A stretch of 64,000 nt of DNA from Prorocentrum cordatum (taxonomy: Eukaryota > Sar > Dinophyceae > Prorocentrales > Prorocentraceae), in contig CAUYUJ010014760.1 of assembly GCA_963575745.1 (NCBI GenBank), positions 209,001 to 273,000 of the forward strand, read 5' to 3'. The notes below the pieces were generated by a model. The model worked only from the letters and a program-made list of their open reading frames with translations, ran no database searches and had not been told where the DNA came from. Both the position numbers and the translations under genes were made by a program. The stretch's first letter is position 1, and the number at the start of each line of letters is the position of its first letter. Of this stretch, positions 21,066 to 33,486 are shown piece by piece.

Positions 21066-21772
21066 GATTGCCAGGCTAAGGATTCACGGGCTATGGGTGC
21101 ATCAACCTTGAATCCAAGACGATGAACTCCAGGGTTTCGGGCCCCTCGGCCCCGGACCCTCTGGCCCCGGATTTCAAAGCCGCCGACCGGGACATTGAAC
21201 GCGAGTGGGCTGCCGGGTCCAAAACCGAGGGCCCTAGGCTTCAGAGCTATGGAGTCTAGGGACCCCGCCCCTTCTACTCACCATCCTCTCCCTTCGTCCG
21301 CCCATTCCCCCTCCTCCTCTTCGTCGTCCTCCTCCTCATCCCCCCGCCCCCCCACCCCTCCTCCCTCCCCCCTCTTTCCCCCTCCTACTCCCTCCTATTC
21401 CTTCTTCCCCTTCCTCCTCCCTTTTCGCCCCTCCTCCTCCCCCCCCCCCCCTCCAGCCCCCCCCCCTTCCCCCCCCCCCCCCCCCGCCGCGCCCGTTCCC
21501 CCCCCCCATCCCCCCCATCCTTTTCACTCCTCTCCCGCCTCCCTCCCCCCCCCTTCCTTCCCCGCCCCCCCTCCCCCCCCCCCTCCCCCCCCGCCCCCCT
21601 CCTCCGCCCCCCCTCCGCGTCCCCCTCATTCCTTCCCCCACAGCCTCCCGGTTTTCATCCTCCTCAACCTTCATCTGCCCCTTCCTACTCCCTCGCCCCC
21701 CCCCCCCCCCCCCCCCCCCCCCGCACCCTCTTCGAAAGAGAGCGGCTGCCCGATGCATGATCCCCCCCTCTG

Positions 21773-21817
<45 letters not shown>

Positions 21818-22010
21818 GCATGTAAGGACAAAAAAAAAGAAAGACAAAAAAACGCGCGCAGCTGCCCCCTGCCCCCTCCCCCCCCCCCCGCGCGCGCGCG
21901 CGCCCCGCCCCCGCCCCCTCGTGAGCGCCGCCGCTCGATGCCCCGCGTGCGCCGCGGAACAGGCCTGAGTCGTCTCCACGCAAGAGTGACCTCTGGCAGG
22001 AGCGACCTTT
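21066..22010. repeat. Pyrimidine-rich tract with (TA)n
   Basis: Bases 21290-21725 are almost pure C/T on the plus strand, with C runs up to about 20. An alternating (TA)n stretch lies at 21774-21817. The rest has no visible gene. Confidence 0.8.
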
Positions 22011-22328
22011 GGCGCGCACATTTTCGTTCAAAATCGGCACCCTACCCCTCCCGAGGCCCAAACTGACTCGTTTCTCGAGCTGCGTCCGGCCGCGGCGACG
22101 AGGGCATCCCACCGAGGACCAGAAAGCCGCTCACCAAAGGCCACCAGCGAAAAGTCACTCTCACGATTCGTGTCTCGCGCAAGCCTCGAATCTCGCTCGG
22201 GCCGAAATGGCTATCGGTGCGCCCTCGGGCGCAGAAACGTTCATGCGAATGCCCAGATGCGTCACTCAGGCCGCGCGCACGTGAAAAACTGGGCACGGCT
22301 CCACGAAGGGCACCCAGGAAAGGCGCAA

Positions 22329-22470
22329 GGCAATGCTGTTGAGGCCCAGTAAAGCGACCGGCGTGCTGACCCCCCCCCCCCTTCGCGACAGGAGGTGCGT
22401 CGCGCATTCGTCGCCCGTGCGCCGCCCGTGCGTCGGCCGCCGAAATGGCCAGCCGTCCTCTCGAACGTGC
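22329..22470 (+). repeat. Inverted dispersed repeat, left copy
   Basis: The segment contains GAGGCCCAGTAAAGCGACC, a C tract, and GTGCGTCGC/CGTCGCCCGTGCGCCG-like sequence. The reverse complement of 24690-24823 matches it over the GGCCCAGTRAAGCGACC core, the C tract and the GTGCGTCGC block. Confidence 0.7.
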
Positions 22471-22759
22471 ACGTCGCCCTCGCAAGGGGGCAATTTGGTG
22501 AGTGCGTCGCCAGCGCGGCGGACGCCCATGGGGCGGATCGCACGCGCGTCGCCCTCTCCACAGCCGCTGAAAAGGCTGGTCGCCTTCTGGAAACAGAAAG
22601 TCGCCCACGCTGCGGCCCTCTTGGCGAGAAAAAGGCGGCCGCTGGGCGACCTCGGCAGATCAGCAAATCCCCTAACATTACACATGCAGCGACGCTGCTG
22701 AACGCAGCCCGGCGATAGGCCAGCAGGCCCCCGCAGCCGCCGCCACAACCGCCGCAACC

Positions 22760-23050
22760 GCCGCCAGCGCAAAACTACCGCCGCCACGATCACCACAAAC
22801 GGATGCGACCGCAACCACATCCACCGCGACGATTACGACCAACACCAATTACCGCCATCATCACCACCACGACCACCACGCTTCTCGCGACCGCCACAAC
22901 GACCGACACCAGCACGATCACCGACGTGACCACCACCAGCCCGCCCACCACCGGCGGCACGACCGCCGCCAACGCGACCAAGGCGACGAACGCGACCACG
23001 ACCATGATCACCAACATGACCATTACAGAAGCACCCGCCCACTCCGTCCT
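22760..23050. repeat. Degenerate ACC/GCG-type triplet-rich tract
   Basis: CCGCCACC, ACCACCACG and CGCGACCA units dominate. Open frames are compositional. Segment 23050-23470 is C/G-rich on plus and then purine-rich (GGGAGGAGAG), without a gene. Confidence 0.6.
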
Positions 23051-23559
23051 CCCCCCCCTCCCCCCCATTCCCCTGCTGGGCCGCCCTTGCCGCCGCGCCC
23101 GCCTCGCGCCCCTGCCCCTCCCCCCTCCTTTTCTCCTCGTAATCTTCCTCTTCCACCGCCGGCGGCGGGGCCGTTAGCGGAGGGCGGGGGCGCCGCTCGC
23201 GGCGACGCGCCGCGGCCGTGGAAGGGGGGCCGAAGGAGAACAGAAAATGAAGAGGGGCACGGGGCGGCAAGGGGAAAAAAACAAAGACGAGAGAACAGGG
23301 GGGAGGGACAGACAGAGGGTGGCCGGCAGAATGGAGGAGGAGAAGGGGAGGAGAGAGGGAGACGAGGCAGGAGAGAGGACGAAGGAGGAGGAATGACAAA
23401 AGAGGAGGGACGACGACGAAGAAAAAGGGAACTAACAGGGGCAAGCACCGCCCTTCCTGGCGCAATGGAGGACGCAGCCGCCGCCACTTGTGAACAGCGC
23501 AAGCACGGCGGGCCGACGGCCGTTGCGCATTGCTGCTCGGAGACGTGCTAGGGGCGGGC

Positions 23560-23805
23560 AAAGTCGCGCATGCGTCGCGCATGCGTCGCGCGTGCGTCGC
23601 GCGTGCGTCGCGCGTCGTGCGTGCGTCGCGCGTGCGTCGCGCGTGCGTCGCGCGTGCGTCGCGCGCGTGGCGCGCGCGTCGCGCGTGCGTCGCGCGGGTC
23701 GATCGTGCGTCGCGCGCTGGCAGGGGTGCGTCGCGCGCGGGTCGGGGTGCGTCGCACGGGCGTCGCTCGGGTCGTTCGCGCGTCGCGCGCAGGTCGCGCG
23801 CGAAT
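23560..23805. repeat. 11-bp GTGCGTCGCGC tandem repeat
   Basis: RTGCGTCGCGC units run nearly perfectly at 23565-23680, then become irregular (GGGTCGNTCG) to about 23805. Confidence 0.85.
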
Positions 23806-24689
23806 CGCTCGAAGGGCGCCGCGGGCTCCTGACGGCATGTGAACTGCGCGGCCCGCTGGCGAAACAATCAAGGGATGCGCGCGGCAATCGTAGAAATAGC
23901 GAGACACACACGTGAGAACAACGAACGCGAGGAGACCAATAGACGACATGGAGATGCAGCGCGCGCGGACTAATCCATTTCAAGCGCACGCCCCGTCAGA
24001 TTTTGAACATCGGTCCGTCGCTGCAGCAATTTGGCGACGTCTCGCCCGCCGATGCATTGGGGGGGGAAAGAGGGCGGAAGTGAGGCGAGGGAAGGGCGGG
24101 CGGAAATGGGAGCGGACGGGCGAGGAGGGGGCGCGCGGGGGCGGCGCAGCGGCGGCGGGAGCGATGGAAGGCGATCGAAGGGGGGCGGCGGGAGCGAGGA
24201 GGGTGAGAAGAAGTTCCAGGAGAGTGGAAGGACAACGGGGGGTGAGTAGGGAGGCGGACAGGACGGCAGCCTGACACGAAAGAACTGAATACAAATTTCG
24301 CAAACGGGACAAAACGCGCAGCGCGTTGGACGAGGGGAAAAGAAAGGAAGAGGGGGGGGGCAGGAGGATTGGCGCGAAACGACATGGGGGTGCGGGGCGC
24401 GATGCGACGGGGCGAAAAGGCGCCGCGTCGCGCGACGTGACGTCGCCCCCACCGTGGCGCGACGCGCACAGCCCCCAATCAACGCGAGGCGTCTTCGTCC
24501 TCAGCAACGGTTGGCGCCCCCGACAATGAGCACCAGCAAATCCTCTTGCGCCGAATTGGGAACAGAACGCGTTGGTGGACCGTCGAACTAGGAGTGCGCC
24601 GCGACCGCCAAAATGGCTGCTGGTGCACCGGCGTCGGAAACCTATATATCGCCAGAGAAATTCCGAAGTCGCGCCATATGTCGCCCACG

Positions 24690-24823
24690 CACCCTGGGAG
24701 GCCGGGATTCGGGACAGAGACGCAAACCAGGGCCGGCGCACGGGCGACGCTCGGGCGACGCACTGAACGAAACTTACAGGGGGGGGGGTGGTCGCTTCAC
24801 TGGGCCTTAACAGGCAATGCATT
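24690..24823 (-). repeat. Inverted dispersed repeat, right copy
   Basis: Reverse complement of the element at 22329-22470. The two copies face each other across about 2.2 kb of G/C-rich DNA without genes. Confidence 0.65.
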
Positions 24824-25069
24824 GCAATGCGAAGCGACGCGGCGCAATGCAACGCAATGCTGTATTTTGCGATGTTTTGAATATGCCATGACGCGAAATA
24901 CTGCTATCCGCCACTGCGCCTGCACGGATTGTGCGTATTGGAGGGGCCTTCCGTTGAACAGCTGGTGTTAAATTTTGTGGTTAAGCCGACCCTCTCGTTT
25001 CACGCGTGCCTGCGAACCCGCCCCCATCGGGCTGTGCTCTCAGGCGCCCTTTTCGGCCTCCAATCGGCC

Positions 25070-25680
25070 CCAAAAGAAGCGCATGCCGCCCGAGCATAAC
25101 GAAGCTCGCCCCAAGACGGCCCCGAAAGCCCCCCAGACGGCCGCAGGACTGCCCAAGAAAACCTCGGGACGACGCAAAAAGTCCACACTGTGGCCGAAAA
25201 TGGCGCCCGCCCGAGAAGGCTGCAAGGGGCGCCCATGAGGCCCTCGAATGGAAAAAACATTGATGGCCCAATGAAATTAACAAGCTGCTTCTTGACGGGC
25301 TTCCGAAAACTTGGCACGCCCCCCCCCCCCCCCTCCCCCCCCCTGAAACACATATTGGATACTACCTCTTGGAGGCGCCCCGGGCCCCCAGGGTCAGTGA
25401 AAAGGGGCCTCTAGGTGTCGGTTGGGGACCTCTCGGGGACTCTGTTGGCGTCTCCTGGGGGGGCTTCGGGAGGTCTGGAAGACAATTCGGCGAGAAAAGC
25501 TTCCAAAGCTTGCTCAAATAACTTCTCGCGGGCTGCATCTTCGGGCTTTCGTGCGCCGTCGTGGGGGCGTCTTGGGCCGCGCTGGGGCCTTCCTAGGCCG
25601 TCTTGGGGCTCGCTTGGGGGCCCTCTCGTGGGCCTCGGGGCGGTTTTCGCGCGTTTTCTCCCCCCCCCCCGAAGGGGGGC
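25070..25680. repeat. Back-to-back CAAGACGGCC arrays
   Basis: CCCAAGACGGCC units (25100-25230, plus orientation) and GGCGTCTTGGGC units (25555-25640, opposite orientation) flank a C tract at 25320-25345, giving a diffuse inverted repeat. Confidence 0.6.
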
Positions 25681-25971
25681 ATGTTGGATGGCGTCGATCA
25701 GAAGATGGAGTCCGCATATCCTCCTCATTCTCTTCATCTTCCCTCTTTTTTTTTCCGGGGTCGACGGGGGGCGGGTGAGGGCACGAGCGGGCGAGGGGCG
25801 GCTGCGGCAGCGGCGCAGCAAAGGGAAATGCCACGCCCCCAGTTCGCAAGCTCTTTCTTGCAGGGCAGTCGAACGACACGTAACGGTTCCGTCAACGAGT
25901 CATTGCACGCACCGCAGTGACCAAGAGAGAATCCGCCGCCCCTCCGAACGAGCGCAAGGTTGCGAAATCCC

Positions 25972-26945
25972 ACGAGCCCTCTGGGAGTGACTGGTTTAAG
26001 GCATTTCCTCTTCCAGCTTCCCCTCTTACCCCTCGGTGAGGGGCTCACAACCCCCCCGAACCCTTCCCCCCTGGACCTGGACTCGCGACCCATTGGAGCT
26101 TCCAAGATGGCCCAGGATAGCTCTTAGAGCGCCTCAGGGGGCCCAAGATGACTTCCAAGATGGCTCAAGATAGCCCGCGATATCTCAAAATGGCTCCCAA
26201 CATGCTCCAAGAGGCCACCAGATCGCCCCAAGACTGATCCAAGTGGCCACGAAGCCCCTCCCCTCCAGGACGCCCCAGGGTGCCAACATCAAGCACCTAC
26301 CGAAAATCTATGTGTTGTTTGCCTTCCCGCTCTTTTGCTTTCGATTGCCTTCCGTGGCCCAAAATGACTCCTGGAGGGCCCGAGAGAGCGCCAAAAGAGG
26401 CCCAAGAGGGCTCCAAGAGCGCTCCAAAGCGCCCGCAAAAGTGGCCCCAGAGGCGGGCTATCCACGAGGCAGCGATAATTTAGGACCCCCCCCCTCCCCT
26501 TCCTTCGATCCATCTCTTCCAAGATTGCCCGACCAGGCGCCCAGGAGGCCCGAAGATGCTCCGAAGAGGCCCCCAAGAGACCCCGAAAGGGCCCCCCAAG
26601 AGGCCCCCAAGAGACTTCCACAGGGCCCCCCGAGGCACCCAAGCCCCTGGGCCGCCAAGAAGCCCCCCAAGATGCCCCAAAAGGCCCCCGGGGAGCTCCC
26701 GAGAGACATCCGAAGACACCCCGAAAAGGCATCCAAAGGGCCTTTGGCCTTTTTGCTCGCCCCCCGCTTCCTCGATACTGTCCTACCGATTCCTCCTCCT
26801 CCTCCTCCTCCTCCCCCTCCTCCTCTCTGGTCGTTCATCCCCCTACCCCTCCTCGTCCCCCCCACTTCCCCGCGCCCCCCGCCCCCCCCTTTCTCCCTGA
26901 TCATTTCCTCTGCCATCTCGTCCTTCTCCGATCCCCTTCCCCCCC
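25972..26945. repeat. Diverged lead segment, CAAGATGGC array and (CCT)n tract
   Basis: GAGCCCTCTGGGAGTGACTG followed by GTTTAAGGC (25972-26000) is a diverged copy of the lead segment of the 14.4/16.2-kb module. It is followed, as there, by CCAAGATGGCC/CCAAGAGGCCC units (26100-26740) and then a CCTCCT tract (26780-26945). Confidence 0.7.
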
Positions 26946-26949
26946 TTTT

Positions 26950-29550
26950 AAGAGAATGACGGTCCCTTGGTTATTCTGCGCGCCCCCCTCTTTCCCCGGC
27001 CAGTGCAACTCGTCTGGGCGTCGTTGCTTGATGAGCTGGTGGCGTTGCGCGAAGCGTCTAGAATTCCCTGCTCGTCGCCCGCGTCGCCCCCATCCCCATC
27101 CCGCTCTGCGCTGTCGTTATCATTCCCGCTGTCCTTCGCCCCTGGCGTCGCCCTGTCTCCCTGCTCGACCTCCCCCCTCCCGCGTCATTCCTTGCCTCGC
27201 CGTCGCTGTCATCGCCCCCCGCCCTGCACCCCCGCCCCCCTCCTCGCCCCGACCCTTTCTCCTCGCCCTCGCCCCGAGGCGGAGTCGGGAAGGGCAAACG
27301 AGGGCGGGGTATTTTTTATGAAACTTCGGGCGCCTCGAGCGCCAAAGCGCAGAGGCGGCGCCCCCGCGCGGGGGCGGGAAACGCGAAAGCAAACCGGGAC
27401 GCGGGCAATGACTCTCGCGCCCAACCCCGCCCGCCCCCGCCCCCGCAATCGCAGGCGGCACGGGGGGGCAAGGGGCGCGCGAAGAGGATGCGGGGGCGGG
27501 GGGCGCATGAACAGCCAACCGAAACATTTGCCAAATGCGGCTGGGCACTGAAAAGGGGGGGGGGGGGGCGCGCGAAACCGGCGCGCGACCAAACCTGTCA
27601 TGAGCGACTTCAAGTCGACCCACTAGAGCCTCGGGTGCCGACGTGGACTGAACATGTCCACGTGGGCGTTCTGCGACGCCCGCATGCCAGAGCCCCGCGT
27701 CCCGCGAGCAAGGCAGAAGTCGGCGGCCCCTGATTTCACGGGTGATCCCCCCCCCCCACCCGCTCGCCCCGCCCGCCCGCCCGCCCCCCTCGGACCCCCC
27801 CATCCCCCTCACCCCTTCGGACCCATTGAAGCACTGGAAGCAGCGAGCATGATGATTCGAGCCGGGGCGAACGCGCGACGACCATGAGCATGACGTTTTG
27901 TTTGTTTTCTGAGGGGGGGAAAGAGGGGGGGGGCGGGGGGCGAGGGCCAAGACGCGCGGCTCGAGCGAGCAAGCGCTTCCCCATTGCCCCACGAACAATT
28001 TGCATTGGAAAAGGGACGCGGCGCAGTGGGCAGTTTACCATATGCACGGGGGGGCGCCACCTTGACGCGCGCCTTCCGCTCGAAGCGATCGTTTGCCGCG
28101 GCGCGATTGCCCGACGGGGCCCGGCCGTGACGTCGAGCGCCCTTCTCGCCATTCCCCCCCCAATGCACGCGCACACGCGCACGCGCACGCGCGCGCGCCG
28201 CCCCGCCCCGCCCCGCCCCGCCCCACCGCGCCCCGCCCCGCCCCACCCACCCCGCCCCCCCTCCCATCCCCCCCGCCCCCGCACCCCCCGCACCTCCTCA
28301 ACCAAACGAACGCGCGATGTCGCGCGTTCCAGGGCGCCGTCAAGGGGCGCAGACTCCCGCCGCGCCCCGCGCGCGCGTTGCACGGCGGGGGTCGCCGATG
28401 AATAATCAGCGCCCCCCCCGCGCGAACCCTATCGCCGGCGCCCGTCCTTGACAAAAACATCGCTCCTGTTTCGCGGCCGCTGCGCCTGGGCCGCGACCGC
28501 CTGCGCTGGAACGACGAGCCCTGCTCGGATTGCCCGCGGCGCCTGGGCGCCAGTGCCCCGCGCGCGAAGCGGGATTTGGCGACCCCTGTCTGCCAGGGGC
28601 GGCATGTGCGGAGGGCGATTTCACTGCCCCTAGCCATTGCGGACTCTTCGGGGCACTGGGGGCAGCGCGCGAAATAATTGGGCCTGGCGGGGGGATGGGG
28701 CGCGGAGCGGGGCGCGCGGCGAGCATGAGTAGGGGGCTTTCGCGGGGGGCCGGGCAGGGCCCCAAGCGGACAGCTCGAACGAGCGAGCGCGACCCAATTG
28801 CCCTGCGCCCCTGTTGCGCTGGAAGCGCCAGCTGCGCAACGCAACGGGTGACGGGTCGCACGGGGCGCCGCCGCTCCGGCGCGCGAGTTCCACTCGAAGC
28901 GACAGCATCCTGGGGCGCACTTGCCAGACTGTGAATGGCTGGGGCGCCTACCATCATAACCCTCATCGCCGCCTTCGCGCGCCATCTTCATCTCCCCCCC
29001 CTCCCAATCCCTCGCGCCCTCACTTCAAAAGCGGCGGGGAGGGGCCCCGATGCCTCCCGCTGTGCCCCACGTGCTCTACATGGTGAGGACTGCCAATGAT
29101 CCAGACAACGGCCGAATGACCCGCCGCGCGACCCCTGGCAGCCATACCCCTCCTTAGCAAAAACCTGCCCCCTTTTTGTAGCCGCCGCGCTCGCCGCCGC
29201 GAGCGCCCGAACCCCTCTGGTTATCCCATCCCAGGTCGATGATCTTGCAACGATGAGTGGGGGGGGGGTGGGGGGGGGGGGGGGGGCCTCCCGGATGCGC
29301 AGGGCCATCTCCACCTTCGCAGGGCCCCATTCGCTCGAAGAACCCATGCCCGCTTCTGCGGCTGACCCAACCGCTACCGCGGGCAAGCAGGGGCGCGCGG
29401 GCAACGAGGTCGCGTTCGGGGGGGGGTCGCTTTGAGCCAGATGGCGCCTCGAACGATTCCCGCGGGGAGACCGCTGATCCATCGCCACGCCCCCGCCCGC
29501 GCGCGCGCCGCTCTTCGGCCCCGCGCGCCCCTCCGAGGCCCGCCTCTGCG
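26950..29550. other. G/C-rich stretch with diverged duplicates, no gene seen
   Basis: Segments 27935-28110 and 28740-28915 are diverged direct copies. Both run from a GGGGCNGGGC..CCAAG start through GCTCGARCGAGC, CCAATTGCCC-like and CACGGGGCGC blocks to CGCTCGAAGCGA or CACTCGAAGCGA. A (CCCCG)n run lies at 28196-28250 and poly-G at 29262-29288. Frames are open on both strands from composition alone. Confidence 0.5.
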
Positions 29551-29553
29551 AGA

Positions 29554-29631
29554 ACGTTCAAAGCAGCCCCCTGGGACTGCTGTGGACGTCCGCGGACGTT
29601 CAAAGCAGTCCCGGGGGGCTGCTTTGAACGT
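29554..29631. repeat. Paired hairpin repeat, locus 2
   Basis: Two hairpins 42 bases apart: ACGTTCAAAGCAG...CTGCTGTGGACGT (29554-29589) and ACGTTCAAAGCAG...CTGCTTTGAACGT (29596-29631). Same family as 2975-3053 and 37995-38070. Confidence 0.9.
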
Positions 29632-30037
29632 TTGCACCCAGGGGGGGGCTTCGAGCGGCCGCGCGGCCCTAGGGGCCCCGGCGCCCCCCGCGCAGGGGGG
29701 GGGGGGGGGGCGGCGCAGGGCGGAGGGGGGCGCCAAGATGGCGCGAGGAGGGCGATCGCGTTCTCCACGGAAGAGGCAGGACAGCAGTGAGGGCAACAAC
29801 TTCTGCTGCATGGGACATCAGAGCTTCGCCTGCACCTCAGTGCGTGGATGTCAGCAACCAGCGACTGCGGCGACGCTTAACGGCCTCCGAAACCACTCAG
29901 ATATCTACTACAACACTCCGCCACTGCGGTCACGCGCGCGATGATTCAGCAGCGATTGGTTCTGAGAGCGACATCTTGCCTTTACCGTCGAAACCACTCC
30001 TCGTCTTCTTCTGCGGCGGTTGCCCCGAAGCCTTCTC

Positions 30038-32305
30038 CTATGCCCTTTTGCTCGCGCCCGTCCTCCACGTCTGCTCGGCCGTCCTCTTCGGTGCGGCTCT
30101 GGGCCTCGCCTCCCAAAGGAGTTCTTCTCCTGGCCTGGTATCCGTCGCATTCACCAGCACTGGCAGCTTCGCGGCGACCACTAGCCCGCTTGGCCCTGGA
30201 ACACGCACCGCCAGCTCTTTATCATGGAGCTCCATGTTGATTCGCGCAACTGCGCTTCCAATGCGCTCGCTCCTCCGGTGGAGCTCTTGCTGCGTGACTC
30301 TGTTGACGGCCCAGAAGGGGTGCATTGTCTCTTGCGCATCCCACTTCCACGTTCTCAACCGCACATCGCGGTCTGCCACCTCAGCGGGCGCCTTGTCCGC
30401 AGGGGGCTTGGATTATGGAAGCAGGCAGAAGGTCTTGATTGGAGGCGCTTCTGGTCCTCCTTTGGCGCAGACCTGCACCGGCGCCCTCTCGGGGCGCGCG
30501 CTCGGGGGCAGCAGCTTTGACACCTTTGGGGCGCATGGCCACAACTCGATGGGCTGGGCAGCGTGTGCGGCGGCGGCGTGGACGGCGCGCCGGGCCGTGG
30601 GGGCGTCTTGCAGCGCCTCCACTTTCGCCCCCGCAACTGCGGGCATGTGGCGCGCCCAAAGGCACGACATGACTGCGCCTGCAAGAGCAGGCCCCTGCCC
30701 TAACTCCTTCGCTGCTGCTGAACACCTCCACTCGCTGATTGGCAATGGGAAGGATCCGAGGCTCGTGGCCGCTGCGCCCCCGCAGTTCTGTTGGGTTGCT
30801 GGTAGTTGCGCATTGGGATCAGATGAAATGACCCTCGGCTTCAACTCTACCCCCGCGGAGGCCGTTGCCTCCCCCGCGACTGCGGGCTTGTCGGCGTCCG
30901 CGCGGCAACGCGTTGAAATCCAACCAAGCGGGCTTTTCGTTGCCGACAGGCAGCTCTCCCACAGCCTTCGCGAGCTTGTCCCCGCGGGTCTTCGGCGTCG
31001 GCAGCTCCGTCGCATCCCTGCAGGCGCGGACGGGCGACTGGCGAAGACCTGCGATGCTTCGCGCCTTCGCCGGGGTGCCCTTCAAGCACTGCACGTGGCT
31101 CTCCGCGGTCGATGCGCCGACGCCCGCCGCGAACTCCAAAGCCCCGTCCTTCCCCGTTTCCGCAACTGCTGGGCTCAGCGTGTGAAAGTACATGCGGGGA
31201 ACGGCGATCGTGTCCTGCAGGAACTCCAGCGCCTCGCACCTCGTTCGCGCTGCTTCTGGATCAGGGCACCACGCGGCGGCATTCGCCCCGCGCTCCTTCG
31301 GGGGCGCGTTCCTGTAGCATCGCATCACAAAGGCAATCTTGACTCGCGGAACGCGGTCGGGGAGCGCGGCGGCGATCCCAGAGGCACCGAGCCGAAGGCG
31401 CACCTCGCAGAACTGGAGCAGCGGGTGGATGGACTGCGCTTTTCGTGCTCCCGAGCCCAACGACAAACGAAAATAATTCAATGATGTCTGGGTCCTGAAC
31501 GACGCGATCGAGTTCGAACATCACGGACGTCCTCGCGCTTTGAAAGGCCACCTGGTCCGCGACTGCGGCGTCGAGCTCTGCGTCGACAGCCGTGCGCGGG
31601 ACGCGGGGCGCTGCAACCTCAGTCGTTCGCACCGCAAAGCCAGCCCCCTTATTCAGCGACTGGCTGATGAGGGAAGCGCCGTTGGGCTCCTCGAGAATGA
31701 TTCTCCAGCTTAGCACTTCCATGGGCGCGCCCTCCTGCGTGGGCTTCATAGCGACAGGGTCGTATTCCGCCACTGCGGCCACATTGACGTTGCCACCCTT
31801 ATCAATCACGCGCTGCTGCCTCGCGCGCCCCTCGCCCGTGAACTCCATGCCCGCGGGGGTGGGCCACCGGGCCCCTGCGACGATTGCCCGCGACGCGAGG
31901 CGCAAGCGGTAATGCGACAACGTGCCATGCGCTATGTCTGGCCCGCTACTGCGGTCGAAGCACGCAGCGAGGTGCCCCGTCGCTTTGCGGTGATTGCATT
32001 CCGCGCACGTCTCGAAATCAAGATATTTTGCTCTTTTTCCCCATCAACTCTGTTGTCGGAAACATCTGGGCGCATGCGCCCTCGCGGTCGGCTTCCACCT
32101 GCGAAAATCCAGACGCGATGATGTCCACAGCGAGCTCCCAAACCCTTCCCTGCCGAGGGTAGTGGCCGCCCCGGTTGTTCAGGTGCGGGGCCAGCAAGAC
32201 CACGGGAATGCGCGCCTCGTTGCTCCCGTCCCTGACTGAAAGATCCCCGACGCAGTCGCTCATTGCACCGAGCAGCGCCCGCGGCCGACACTTCCGCAAC
32301 TGCGG
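30038..32305 (-). pseudogene. Conserved dinoflagellate-type protein, C-terminal half (broken)
   Basis: The successive segments are well formed but lie in shifting frames. They read 'RKCRPRALLGAMSDCVGDLS' and 'VVLLAPHLNNRGGHYPRQGR' (32299-32018), 'YLDFETCAECNHRKATGHLA' and 'SHYRLRLASRAIVAGARW' (about 32010-31860), 'MEVLSWRIILEEPNGASLIS' and 'AFQSARTSVMFELDRVVQDP' (to about 31490), 'AFVMRCYRNAPPKERG' and 'EALEFLQDTIAVPRMYFHTL' (31480-30880), then 'WKWDAQETMHPFWAVNRVTQ' and 'NMELHDKELAVRV' (30370-30180), ending at TAG 30038-30040. An in-frame TAA lies at 30413-30415. From memory, the 'VVLLxPHLxNRGGxYP' and 'MHPFWAVxRxTQ' motifs belong to one multicopy dinoflagellate protein family of unknown function. 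I name no role. Shifts near 32035 (A-rich), 31480 and 30880 break the copy. Confidence 0.65.
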
Positions 32306-32717
32306 ACAACGGCCGCGAGTGCGTGAAACGGGGCGCTGGCTGAGGACCAGGGGCCCAAAGACTTCCTGAGCCCAAAGTTCTACGGCGCGTTTCCAAGTCT
32401 AGTCTGGTCAGGGTCTGGTCTGGTCTGTGTCTGGCGTGGGTCTGGGTCAGGGTCCGTGCGGCCCCATGCGATTTTCCATTTCTTCGTTTACCACCACTAA
32501 CACTACTACTGGTATCAGCATGACACTGCGCCTACGAAGAGTACTGCAACTACTACTCCCAGAACTACTACTACTACTACTGCTACTACGACTACTACGG
32601 CTACTACGACTACGACTACGACTACGACTACGACTACGACGACGACTACGACTACGACTACGACAACGACTACGACTGCGACTACGACTACTACTATTAC
32701 TACTACTACTGCTACTG

Positions 32718-32775
<58 letters not shown>

Positions 32776-32844
32776 GACTACTACTGCTAATAGGAGTCAC
32801 AGCCGTAGTAGTACTACTGCTAATACTGCTTCTAAACATAGTAG

Positions 32845-32876
<32 letters not shown>

Positions 32877-33168
32877 GTACTACTAGTACTACTAGTACTG
32901 CTACTGCTACTGCTACTACTACTACTGTACTGCTACTGTACTACTGCTACTGCGACTGCTACTACTGCTACTACTACTACTACTACTACTATTAGTACTT
33001 ACTACTACTTACTATTACTACTGCTTACTAATTAATACTATACTACTACATTTCGTCTTCGCGGCGCGCTGCGATTGCTCGCGCGCGGGGGGGGGGGGGG
33101 GCGAGGGGGGAAGGAGGGGGGGGGGGGGGGGGGCGGCGGGGGTGGCACGGAAAGAAAGAAAAGGGCTG

Positions 33169-33205
<37 letters not shown>

Positions 33206-33486
33206 GAGGTAGGGGGGGCGAGGGGCGGGCGAGGGAGGGAGGGGTGGCTGGAAGAGGTAAGGCGGAGGATGGAAGGAGGGGCTCTGCGCCCGAGGAGGGG
33301 CAGGTGTCTTTTCTCCCCGCGGGCCGTCGCACCCCGCGGGCCGTCGCGCCGCAACTGCGGGCCCTCCTACGACGCAGGCCGCAACTGCTGCCTTTCTTAC
33401 ACCGACGCGCGCACTCAATCAGCCATCCCAGTGCGCAGCTGCGCCAGAAACAGACGCCCGCAACTGCGGCGCCGCTTATCGCGCAC
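32306..33486. repeat. CTA-triplet and poly-G block interrupting the conserved gene
   Basis: ACTACT triplets occupy 32500-33050 with ACG-rich interruptions. G runs follow at 33087-33135 and 33170-33205, the latter over 30 bases. Purine-rich sequence continues to 33300. Coding signal of the same protein family stops before the block and resumes after it, so it is either an intron or an insertion. I could not place splice sites. Motif copies at 33349 and 33468 lie at its upstream edge. Confidence 0.75.
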
